In this document: piece after piece, positions 25,279 to 32,938 of the stretch
Layout of the letters: every line of letters begins with the position of its first letter
Position numbering within the stretch: position 1 is the stretch's first letter
Virus record (IMG/VR): IMGVR_UViG_3300025728_000372
Location: 1-42,225 of that record
Strand: one strand, 5' to 3'
DNA from: a virus
Length of the DNA stretch: 42,225 nucleotides
Notes under the pieces: model-generated
What the model was told of the DNA's origin: nothing
The model's input: only the letters and a program-made list of their open reading frames with translations
Database searches by the model: none
Position numbers and translations under genes: made by a program

Positions 25279-27654
25279 ATGATTATTAAAAACCATACAC
25301 TAGAACTTAAAGACATCAGCGCTTCTGAAATGGGCCGGTTTCGGCAAATTATGCTTGGCATTTGGCGTCAGCAGATTGAGGATGATAAAAATGCTGGAGA
25401 AATGGAAAAACCCATTGCTTTAAAATATGACAGCACAAAGGAGCAAAAAACTTCTTTAAAAAAAATAACACAACACAAAGCAACTGTAAAACAAATTAAC
25501 AAAAGAGGATTTGTAATAGCCGAAAACGGTATTCGCTTGCACGCAACACCTTCTCCAAATGATACATCATACTTAAGCAAAAAAGGCATTTTTGGAAAAG
25601 TTTACAAAGTAGTAAGTGAAGTCGTAGTAATGCATGAAGATTTAACCAACAAAGGATGGTATAAAATAAAAACCGCTGATCACAAATATGGTTATATCGA
25701 AACACATAACATTATTTTAATTCCGCATGACAATTATTTAGACAAATACACTCGTACTTTTCTATATGTAAAACCAAATTATAATTTTGAAAATAATATC
25801 GCCAATGTTTTTTATAAAAATTATAAGATAGAAACGGGAAATGATCGAAGAACTTTGGCAGAAGCTTTCTATTTAATTAATACCAAAAGCAATCACAATC
25901 ACGGTATTGTTTTGAAGGAAGAAACTCTTAAAACTGGCAAATCCTTTGAATTAGCAATTAAAGCAGCTCATGATCCTGATTTTCATAAAGCAAGGATAAC
26001 CTACAGCCAATTGCAATTATCTGCTAATCACATTGTACGTATTCCCAATCAACAATATATACAATTACAACGTCAAATAGGCAATCTAAGTTCTCGCTCC
26101 GAATTTATGAATACCGCTATAAAAACTGGTGATATTATTGCAGAAATATTAGCAGGAGTTGGCGGATTAATTGTAGGGGTCATAGAAGGTATTCTAAGAG
26201 GCATATATGATAGTTTGGTAGGAATTATAGAATATATTGAAAGTATAATAGACACGATTAGAGATTTATTATCAGGCAAGTTTCTTGACAAATTGAAAGA
26301 AATGTATGAAGCTATTATCAAATTAGCTAATTCAAGTTGGTCAGAGCTAAAGAATATCTTATACTCTTTTCTAGGTAGTATAGGAGATAGCGTAAAAAAA
26401 GTAATAGAAAATTGGTTTTCTTCATCCTCTTATGAAAAAGGGAAAGTAATAGGGCTCTTGCTGGGAACAATTTTACTAGAAGTTATAGTAGGAATATTTA
26501 CTGGTGGTGGTGAAGCATTTGCAAAATTGGCCTCAAAACTGGGGAAATTGGGTAAAATTTTAATGAAAATAGAAAAATTTACCCATGAAGTAAAAGAGAA
26601 GTTACTATCCAAACTACCCAAAAAACTTTTTGAAAAAGGAGATTATATACATGATCTGGATGATAGTAAAAACTGGATGCGATCGGCTTTGCTAATTCAA
26701 GCCAGAACCACTGCAGAGATTATGGATGCAAGAGGAGACAGTATTAGTCAATTAATGACTTTTTTAAAGCTATCCGGTAAACTGTATCCTAAATTAAAAC
26801 CTAAATGGGATAGCACACATAAGGGAGGTAATATATATGCTATTACACTTACCGCTAGTCCAACTAAAACAGTAGATAGTAATTTTTCAAGTAATGAAAA
26901 AAAAGATGGAGAAAAAACAGATCTTGTAAAACGAAAATTTAAATCTAAAACTGTAAAAAAATTAGAGGAAGCAATTGCTAAAGTCGACAACAAAGTCGCA
27001 CAAGAAAAACTAACTAAACTTTTAAACAAAGGAGATGAGGTTTCACAAAACGTAGTCCAGGAATATTTAGCAAATAACAACATTAGCGGTAGAGTCATAA
27101 AGAATAAAGGCGTTTTACAAAAAGCACTCAATAAAAAAGTAATTCAGACCTATAAAGAACGTTTTCTAAAAGTAGATTTACGGGATGCTAAAGGAATAAA
27201 AATAGATGTAGCCAATTTATCAGACGAGCATTTTGAAAATCTCTTTAAAAATAATTATTTTATGAAACACAATGGCAAATTGATTCCCATAAAGTTTGAA
27301 GCTCATCATATAATCCCAAAAGATTTATTGCTCGATGATGATATGGTAGAATTGCGTAACTTCGTTTCCCGAAACAAAGAAAATTTTGATTTTAACGGAC
27401 TGGACAATGGTATTCCTGTACATAAATTGGATGCAGATTTTCCTGAATTAGGTGGACATAGCAGTCATAAAAAGTACAATAATTTAAGTAAAAAAAGGAT
27501 ATTAGACATCAAGGATCAAAGTTTAGATGAATATGGCCTTTTCGATCAAAATTTATTTGATAAAAAATTATCAAATTATATAAACAAAACACGTGAAAAA
27601 ATTATAACTGAAGTTATTGAAGAAAGTAAAAAAATTAATAATTTAAAATTATAA
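25279..27654 (+). CDS. AHH-nuclease toxin in the tape-measure position (791 aa)
   Basis: An N-terminal helical segment (1-60; MLGIWRQQIEDDKN) may be a loading domain. An SH3-like domain follows (about 62-145; ENGIRLHATPSPNDTSYLSK, YGYIETHNI). Then come a beta/helix region and glycine-rich hydrophobic stretches near 285-320 (AEILAGVGGLIVGVIEGILR) and 388-410. A lysine-rich linker leads to the C-terminal nuclease, with Ala675-His676-His677 in FEAHHIIPKDLL, NGIPVHKLDADFPELGGHSS and a further His727 and His730. This is the AHH/HNH layout of polymorphic toxins. It would cut nucleic acids in the target cell. The gene lies where a tape measure is expected, and a probable immunity gene begins 3 bases after it. 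Confidence 0.85.
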   Translation: MIIKNHTLELKDISASEMGRFRQIMLGIWRQQIEDDKNAGEMEKPIALKYDSTKEQKTSLKKITQHKATVKQINKRGFVIAENGIRLHATPSPNDTSYLSKKGIFGKVYKVVSEVVVMHEDLTNKGWYKIKTADHKYGYIETHNIILIPHDNYLDKYTRTFLYVKPNYNFENNIANVFYKNYKIETGNDRRTLAEAFYLINTKSNHNHGIVLKEETLKTGKSFELAIKAAHDPDFHKARITYSQLQLSANHIVRIPNQQYIQLQRQIGNLSSRSEFMNTAIKTGDIIAEILAGVGGLIVGVIEGILRGIYDSLVGIIEYIESIIDTIRDLLSGKFLDKLKEMYEAIIKLANSSWSELKNILYSFLGSIGDSVKKVIENWFSSSSYEKGKVIGLLLGTILLEVIVGIFTGGGEAFAKLASKLGKLGKILMKIEKFTHEVKEKLLSKLPKKLFEKGDYIHDLDDSKNWMRSALLIQARTTAEIMDARGDSISQLMTFLKLSGKLYPKLKPKWDSTHKGGNIYAITLTASPTKTVDSNFSSNEKKDGEKTDLVKRKFKSKTVKKLEEAIAKVDNKVAQEKLTKLLNKGDEVSQNVVQEYLANNNISGRVIKNKGVLQKALNKKVIQTYKERFLKVDLRDAKGIKIDVANLSDEHFENLFKNNYFMKHNGKLIPIKFEAHHIIPKDLLLDDDMVELRNFVSRNKENFDFNGLDNGIPVHKLDADFPELGGHSSHKKYNNLSKKRILDIKDQSLDEYGLFDQNLFDKKLSNYINKTREKIITEVIEESKKINNLKL

Positions 27655-27657
27655 AAA

Positions 27658-28458
27658 ATGAACTTATATAAACTAGACACTCCGGTTAAACCATATATAT
27701 ATAGAACTCAATCTATTGATCCATCAGATAATTTGCCTTTTTCTGGAGAAAACTATAATGAAAATGAAGATTTTACTGATACAATAAATAAACTACACTT
27801 TCGATTAGAAAGAGATGTTTACGAAAAAAAAATGACTGCTGATTTTTTATACGAAGCCATTGATTTTTATAACGGGCCACTAATTCTTAAACCAAATCAG
27901 GCAAGAACTTTGCGCTTTTACACAATATCTCTTAAATTAAAGGAGTTACTAGAAAAATTAAACTTACCTAAACACAGATTCTATCCAATTACATTAAATA
28001 TTGATACCGGAAAAGATTTACCTTATTATATATTACAAATAGATATTTTCATGATTCCATATGTTGATTTTAACAAATCAAATGTTTACGGATTGAATGT
28101 AGAGACTGAAGAGCTTACTTTTTTTAAAACAGGAGAAATAAAAGATAGTGACGAATTATTTAACTTACGAGAAAAAGAACTATTTTCAAGATTTCAATCA
28201 CAATATTTCACCTTAGAATTAGATTGGGTTTATATGGCTCCTTCTTTTCTTATCTCTGAGAAATCTAAACAATTATTTGAAGACAATAACATAGTAGGAA
28301 TGGAAATCACACCATTTTATGAGGTTAAATCTGATTATGATGAGCCAAATGATTTAGGTTATTTAAATTATTATGGTGGTCGTGAAATTATCATCAATGG
28401 CAAAAGTACAATGGATGGTTTAGATATTAATGATTTTCCAAGAGCTGATAAAGAATAA
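27658..28458 (+). CDS. Probable cytoplasmic immunity protein (266 aa)
   Basis: There is no signal peptide or membrane segment, so it is cytoplasmic, as needed against a nuclease. Features are an N-terminal YKLDTPVKPYIYRTQSIDPS, a central SLKLKELLEKLNLPKHRFYP, and a C-terminal region with GMEITPFYEVKSDYDEPNDL and GREIIINGKST. The K-LKELLEKLNLPKHRFYPI phrase recalls Imm11-type (DUF1629) immunity proteins, which are known partners of nuclease toxins. I cannot confirm the family. It starts 3 bases after the toxin gene and a terminator follows, the classic toxin-immunity arrangement. Confidence 0.75.
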   Translation: MNLYKLDTPVKPYIYRTQSIDPSDNLPFSGENYNENEDFTDTINKLHFRLERDVYEKKMTADFLYEAIDFYNGPLILKPNQARTLRFYTISLKLKELLEKLNLPKHRFYPITLNIDTGKDLPYYILQIDIFMIPYVDFNKSNVYGLNVETEELTFFKTGEIKDSDELFNLREKELFSRFQSQYFTLELDWVYMAPSFLISEKSKQLFEDNNIVGMEITPFYEVKSDYDEPNDLGYLNYYGGREIIINGKSTMDGLDINDFPRADKE

Positions 28459-28485
28459 AAGAACTTCTTATATTTATCTCAAACA

Positions 28486-28520
28486 CCCGTTTTTCAACTC
28501 TGAAAAACGGGATTTTTTTT
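28486..28520 (+). terminator. Strong hairpin terminator after the toxin-immunity pair
   Basis: CCCGTTTTTCA at 28486-28496 pairs perfectly with 28501-28511 around ACTC, followed by eight T at 28513-28520. Confidence 0.9.
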
Positions 28521-28578
28521 ATCATTTATTTTCGTTTTTGGCTACACAATAAAACTACAAAAAACACAAAAACCTCTA

Positions 28579-28642
28579 CTGAAACTACTGATTTACAACA
28601 TCATATTATTTTTTCAGCACGCTATTTCGGCGTATTTTTACA
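28579..28642 (+). promoter_or_regulatory. Activator box plus -7 element, lysis operon
   Basis: CTGAAACTACTGA at 28579-28591 lies 54 bases from TATTTTTACA at 28633-28642. A TTTTTCAG occurs at 28610-28617, three bases further from the -7 element than in the fibre promoters. It would drive the endolysin operon. Confidence 0.8.
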
Positions 28643-28844
28643 CTGTAATTAAAAGCACTTATACTATCAAAATTGTTGTTCTAAAAAAGGAACATTTTTA
28701 CTACTTATTTAAGGAATTCTTTTAACCGAAAATAAGTTTCAAAACACAAATAATCTTACCGAATAATTAAAAATCCTGACTGTTTTTGAATAATCAGGAA
28801 AGGCTTTTTATGCTTAAAAGTTGAAATCATTAATAAATACAAAT

Positions 28845-29327
28845 ATGGATCAAACAACAAAAAAACACATTGATTTGCTTCATCCTTCGGTCAGGGAAGA
28901 AGTTACCAAAATTATTGAGGAATGCGATCTTGCTTTAACCGGAAAGGCTAAAGTGAGAATTACGCAAGGACTCCGATCTTTTCAGGAACAAGAAGATCTT
29001 TATGCTTTTGGACGAACTAAACCCGGAAAAAAAGTGACGAATGCCAAAGGCGGACAATCTGTTCATAATTATGGTTTTGCTGTAGACATTTGTCTCATAA
29101 TCGATGGTAAAACCGCTTCCTGGGATACTGCTAAAGATTGGGATAACGACCAAATATCTGATTGGCAGGAATGTGTCAAAATTTTCAACAAATACAACTG
29201 GAACTGGGGCGGAGACTGGAAAACATTTAAAGATCTTCCGCATTTTGATAAAAAAGGATATAGCGACTGGAAAGTTCTTAGCAAGCTAAAACGCGACAGA
29301 AAAAACTATGTAATCTTATACAAATAA
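28845..29327 (+). CDS. M15-family peptidoglycan peptidase, probable endolysin (160 aa)
   Basis: This looks like a D-Ala-D-Ala/L-Ala-D-Glu metallopeptidase. The zinc ligands of the M15 pattern are visible: His74 and Asp81 in SVHNYGFAVD, and His133 in DLPHFD, with Arg44-Ser-Phe in the substrate region (QGLRSFQEQEDLY). The frame extends to a TTG at 28821, but the ATG at 28845 gives the usual N-terminus for phage endolysins of this type. There is no signal peptide, so release needs the holin at 35973. It is followed by a lipoprotein gene 4 bases later. The likely role is host lysis to free the particles. Confidence 0.9.
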   Translation: MDQTTKKHIDLLHPSVREEVTKIIEECDLALTGKAKVRITQGLRSFQEQEDLYAFGRTKPGKKVTNAKGGQSVHNYGFAVDICLIIDGKTASWDTAKDWDNDQISDWQECVKIFNKYNWNWGGDWKTFKDLPHFDKKGYSDWKVLSKLKRDRKNYVILYK

Positions 29328-29331
29328 ACAG

Positions 29332-29802
29332 ATGAAGCTTTCAAAATTAAAACTAGCATCATTTCTAATTGTTCTTTCGTTTACAATTACTTCTTGTATT
29401 TCGACAAAAACCGCGCTTTACGATCACTATTCTTATCAAAAAACTACAGAACTAAAAGTAGAAACAATAAAATTGATGAATGTCGCAACTCAGCCTTATG
29501 CTCTTCATAAAGAAGAGGTTGAGAATTTATTGCTTGATCTTGATAAATTGGCCGAATATGAAAAAAACAAACCAAATAACGAAATCACTTTTGCGATGTG
29601 CAAGATTTTGAACGATAAAGAAAAAAATCTTTTGGCCGGTTTTTTCAAACGTTGGGAAACAAAAGGAATTCTTTCTAAGACTTTTCTGGAGGAATCCAAA
29701 AAACAGGTTTCAGATGCTTTGGACTTACTTATTCAATATGAAATTAAAAAAGATAAAGAATCTAAAGATGAACTTCTAAACTTAACCAACCTAAATACAT
29801 AA
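29332..29802 (+). CDS. Lipoprotein next to the endolysin, possible spanin-like protein (156 aa)
   Basis: The signal peptide ends in the lipobox FTITSC-ISTK (Cys at 22). The mature part is almost entirely helical and charged (HKEEVENLLLDLDKLAEYEK, ESKKQVSDALDLLIQYEIKK), so it could form a coiled coil across the periplasm. A lipoprotein directly after an endolysin suggests an outer-membrane disruption role like a spanin. Typical spanins are shorter and proline-rich, so this is only a proposal. Confidence 0.65.
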   Translation: MKLSKLKLASFLIVLSFTITSCISTKTALYDHYSYQKTTELKVETIKLMNVATQPYALHKEEVENLLLDLDKLAEYEKNKPNNEITFAMCKILNDKEKNLLAGFFKRWETKGILSKTFLEESKKQVSDALDLLIQYEIKKDKESKDELLNLTNLNT

Positions 29803-29808
29803 AAACCA

Positions 29809-30141
29809 ATGGATAACGATAAACTTATAGGTGAGTTAAAAAGTAAACTAAAAACGATTATAACAAATAGTTATAAAGATCTTAAACCTGAATTAGAAAA
29901 AGACTTAAATGTTTTTTTGGAAACATCAAGAGAAAAACTCGAACGCTGGTTTACGCTTTCGGCTTCTGGAGACATTACCGAAGAAGAATTAGAATGGCTC
30001 ATAAAAAGTCAGCTTGATTTAGTGACTTTGCAAACGCTTCAAACTGCCGGAATATCAAAAATCAGATTGAATACGCTTAAAAATAATATTGCAAAAATAA
30101 TCTTCAAAGTTATTCTCGAGCTAATTATTCCGGTGGTTTAA
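29809..30141 (+). CDS. Small helical protein of the lysis operon (110 aa)
   Basis: It is mostly amphipathic helix (KSKLKTIITNSYKDLKPELE) with an acidic middle (GDITEEELEWLIKSQLDLV) and a hydrophobic C-terminal end (KIIFKVILELIIPVV) that could attach to the membrane. I do not recognise the family. It starts 6 bases after the lipoprotein gene, so it probably works with the lysis proteins. Confidence 0.65.
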   Translation: MDNDKLIGELKSKLKTIITNSYKDLKPELEKDLNVFLETSREKLERWFTLSASGDITEEELEWLIKSQLDLVTLQTLQTAGISKIRLNTLKNNIAKIIFKVILELIIPVV

Positions 30142-30227
30142 AAACCTTGTTCTTATCTTCAAAAGCAAGAGAAAAAATACATTATAAAAACCTCATTATC
30201 AAAGAATTAAAATCCGGTTTTCATTTA

Positions 30228-30291
30228 CTGAAACTACTGATTTACAAGCTTCAAAATCTTGGTTAAAGAGTAAGCATGGCGTATTTTTACA
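30228..30291 (+). promoter_or_regulatory. Activator box plus -7 element, baseplate operon
   Basis: CTGAAACTACTGA at 30228-30240 lies 54 bases from TATTTTTACA at 30282-30291. Unlike the fibre promoters it lacks TTTTTCAG, leaving the box and the -7 element as the only conserved parts. Confidence 0.8.
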
Positions 30292-30377
30292 GTATCAAAT
30301 AAAACAACATCTTTTGGATATGGCGCGCAAATTCAAAGGAGAAAATTAATTAATAAAACAACAAATAATAACGACAT

Positions 30378-30680
30378 ATGAAAGATTTTATCGTAGATGA
30401 AGACTTGTTAATTATAGAGGACGCTTTTGGCAACGGAGATTTCGCTATTCAAGAAGCTGATCAACAAAACATCGAACATTTACTGCTAAGTCAAAAAGGA
30501 AGTTATAAAGAGTTTCCAATACTTGGCGTGGGAATCAAAAAATATATTAACAGTCCGGATGCAACTTCCAGGCTAAGACTAGAAAACGAAATAGACAAAC
30601 AATTATCGTATGACAAGTTCTTTGTAAAAACATTAGATGTCAACGATTTACAAAACATTAAAATCGATGGAAACTATTAA
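30378..30680 (+). CDS. gpW/gp25-like baseplate wedge protein (100 aa)
   Basis: The central phrase QKGSYKEFPILGVGIKKYIN, with the following ATSRLRLENEIDKQLSYDKF helix, is the pattern of gp25/GpW-like wedge proteins in Bacteroidota tails. This protein joins sheath and baseplate and starts sheath assembly. It is slightly shorter than T4 gp25, with little sequence after the helix. Its end overlaps the next gene by 11 bases. Confidence 0.8.
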   Translation: MKDFIVDEDLLIIEDAFGNGDFAIQEADQQNIEHLLLSQKGSYKEFPILGVGIKKYINSPDATSRLRLENEIDKQLSYDKFFVKTLDVNDLQNIKIDGNY

Positions 30681-30969
30681 ACCACAAGAAAACCAAAACA
30701 TTTTTGACCTTTCTTTACAAGAATATGGAAGTATAGAAAAAGTATTCGACCTTCTGGAAGACAATGACAAATTTAGCATTACAGAAGATATTTCTGTATA
30801 TCAGGATTTAAAAATTGGAAGAGAAGCCTTTAAAAAGGATATCGTCGAATATTACAATTCCAGAAACCTAAAGCCAGCAACGGCTCTTACTGAAGAAGAG
30901 GAGTTTTTACTGGACAATTTCTCCGGAATTGATTATATGATTATTGAAGATGATTTTATCATTTATTAA
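30670..30969 (+). CDS. Baseplate protein, LysM/gp53-like (99 aa)
   Basis: The frame extends to 30637, but the Met at 30670 (METIKPQENQNIFDLSLQEY) gives a normal start and a short overlap with the gp25-like gene. The phrase NIFDLSLQEYGSIEKVFDLL resembles the LysM-like region of gp53-type baseplate proteins, which clamp wedges together. The C-terminus is acidic and hydrophobic (IDYMIIEDDFIIY). The assignment rests on size, motif and place. Confidence 0.6.
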   Translation, partial: ETIKPQENQNIFDLSLQEYGSIEKVFDLLEDNDKFSITEDISVYQDLKIGREAFKKDIVEYYNSRNLKPATALTEEEEFLLDNFSGIDYMIIEDDFIIY

Positions 30970-31167
30970 TAAAAAAACTTCAATTCAATTCTTCAAAATA
31001 TCAGTTTTAAATCCTTAAAAAACTGAAAATTTACTTTTAAAGCTGCTCTTTTAGAATTCTCTAAAAAGAAAACTACATCTCAGTAGTATTTACAAAAAAA
31101 CATAAACAATTATCTATAAGCATATTACACATGTCTTACAGGCTAAACTATATTAAAAAATAAAAAT
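30970..31167. other. Gap inside the baseplate operon
   Basis: No gene is seen. AAACTAC at 31070-31076 and, on the other strand, ACTACTGA near 31080-31088 recall the activator box, but neither has a good -7 element at the normal distance. The J-like gene is probably transcribed from the promoter at 30228, with an unusually long internal gap. Confidence 0.4.
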
Positions 31168-32226
31168 ATGGCACGTACAATTGCTGAAATACAGAATGAA
31201 ATTCTGGCCGAAAAGAAGAAACAACCTTCTTTAGAAAAGTTAACAAATGACTCTAAAACAGCCATTTGGAAACTTTGGATCAATATCGTAGCGACCGCTA
31301 TTTGGGTTCACGAAAAAATAGTCGAAAAAAATGCCTTGATTTCAAGACCACATACCTTGAATTGGTATAGAGAACAGGCTTTAAATTTTCATTACGGAAT
31401 GCCTATAGATCCGGATTCCAGCAACGAAATGTCTTTGATTTGGAAAGATGGCTTATACCAATTTGATACAGAAGGACTTTCTGAAGATGAAATTGAAGCT
31501 TCTAAAATAATCAAACATTGCGCTGTAAGCGAAATTGACTTAGAAACAGTTCTTAATCCAGATTCTTCGCCAAAAGAAATCTTATCAGATTACTTTCATA
31601 ACAAAGTTGGAGTTGTTTTTATAAAAGTTGCCACAGTAAAAGACGAAAAAATTTCGAGAATTGATGTTCCAAATCAGCTTTTTGCCTTCAAAGAATACAT
31701 TGCAAAAATTAAAGACGCAGGAAATCAAGTTTACATAAGTTCTGATCAGGGCGATATTCTAAAATTAAGTCTGAATGTTTATATCGATCCTTTGAGTATT
31801 TACATCAACCCCAAAGATCTTGAATATTATCAGTCAAAAATTTCGACTCCGGATTCTGATCAAGGTTTAATCGCAATAGAAGAAAGTGAACCATTAGATC
31901 CATTAAATGGTTCATTGATCTCAGATAGTGACGTATTTCCGGTATTAGATGCAATCAATGATCATTTAAAAAATATCGAATTCAATGGCGCTTTTGTCAA
32001 AACATATCTGGTTGATGCTATTCAGAAAGCTCAAGGAGTTAAAATTCCGATTTTGACAAAAATTCAAACCGCTGCTGCAACAAATCCAAGCGACGAGCCA
32101 AATACTTCACCATCTGATGTGACTAAAATAGAATATTTCATTCCAAGGGCAGGCTATTTTGATCTGGAAACTCTTGAGGTTGAGGTAAATTATATTCCGT
32201 ATACATTTTACAGAGATAAACAATAG
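31168..32226 (+). CDS. Baseplate J-like wedge protein, gp6-like (352 aa)
   Basis: The pattern fits the baseplate J family: MARTIAEIQNEILAEKKKQP, the aromatic helix IWKLWINIVATAIWVHEKIV, then VGVVFIKVATVKDEKISRID. The later part has KDAGNQVYISSDQGDILKLS and DAINDHLKNIEFNGAFVKTY, the core strands and helix of gp6/gpJ arms, and a final ETLEVEVNYIPYTFYRDKQ. Six copies of such a dimer form the ring that triggers contraction. It is followed 15 bases later by the I-like gene, the usual order. Confidence 0.85.
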   Translation: MARTIAEIQNEILAEKKKQPSLEKLTNDSKTAIWKLWINIVATAIWVHEKIVEKNALISRPHTLNWYREQALNFHYGMPIDPDSSNEMSLIWKDGLYQFDTEGLSEDEIEASKIIKHCAVSEIDLETVLNPDSSPKEILSDYFHNKVGVVFIKVATVKDEKISRIDVPNQLFAFKEYIAKIKDAGNQVYISSDQGDILKLSLNVYIDPLSIYINPKDLEYYQSKISTPDSDQGLIAIEESEPLDPLNGSLISDSDVFPVLDAINDHLKNIEFNGAFVKTYLVDAIQKAQGVKIPILTKIQTAAATNPSDEPNTSPSDVTKIEYFIPRAGYFDLETLEVEVNYIPYTFYRDKQ

Positions 32227-32241
32227 TCTAATACATAAACA

Positions 32242-32928
32242 ATGAATAAATACACGATTTTAAAATGGGAAAAGCTATTATTATGGCTCATTCCTCCTAT
32301 TCTTAGGAAAAAAACACATGCAAATTGGCTCAATGTTTTACTCTCACCAATTCGTTCCATTTATGAAGAAACTCTTTATAAAATGCAACATACGGGTCAG
32401 GTAATTTATCTGGAAAAAATTCTGAATGAAACTTTTAATCCAACTAAAACTTACGATCCAAATGCAAGCATAGATCAAAAACGATCAAACGAGTTAATTT
32501 ATATCGACGAATCTGTCAAGCCAACTTTGCAATATGTATATCTCCACAAAGAGTATTATGAACCGGATTATTTTTTAGAAAATGGCACAAGAGTAAAAGG
32601 CGAATTACTGATTCCGCAGCTTAAAATATACACGCATCCGGAATATAAATACAAAAAAAATAAACCTGTTTATCTCGCTCATCTCAAAGATTATACATCG
32701 GTCGCTTATGCCAATTTCAGAGTATTTATTCCTGAAATTTTAACTAAAAACGGAACATTCATTATTCAACCAAATAATGGCGAATCTCAATCGACATCAG
32801 CGATTAGAATTGCAAACATTGAATTCCATAACCTTCTTAACTTCTATAAACTAGCTGGTAAAAGTTATGAAAGCTATGTTTATTTACCCGAAGTTTTAGA
32901 AAATAATATAAAAACAACAGACATTTAA
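32242..32928 (+). CDS. Baseplate I-like/gp7-like wedge protein (228 aa)
   Basis: It follows the J-like gene directly, as in P2-like tails. The N-terminus WEKLLLWLIPPILRKKTHAN and the helix WLNVLLSPIRSIYEETLYKM recall proteins that pair with J. The rest is beta-rich and may hold the fibre-binding part (FLENGTRVKGELLIPQLKIY). I assign it mainly from position and size. It precedes the collar fibre by 10 bases. Confidence 0.7.
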   Translation: MNKYTILKWEKLLLWLIPPILRKKTHANWLNVLLSPIRSIYEETLYKMQHTGQVIYLEKILNETFNPTKTYDPNASIDQKRSNELIYIDESVKPTLQYVYLHKEYYEPDYFLENGTRVKGELLIPQLKIYTHPEYKYKKNKPVYLAHLKDYTSVAYANFRVFIPEILTKNGTFIIQPNNGESQSTSAIRIANIEFHNLLNFYKLAGKSYESYVYLPEVLENNIKTTDI

Positions 32929-32938
32929 ATCCATAAAA

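Noticed and set aside
31067-31130. Possible activator box before the J-like gene (AAACTAC at 31070)
   Set aside because: Only 7 of 13 positions match and the sequence 54 bases on (CATATTACAC) is not a good -7 element; read-through from 30228 explains expression.
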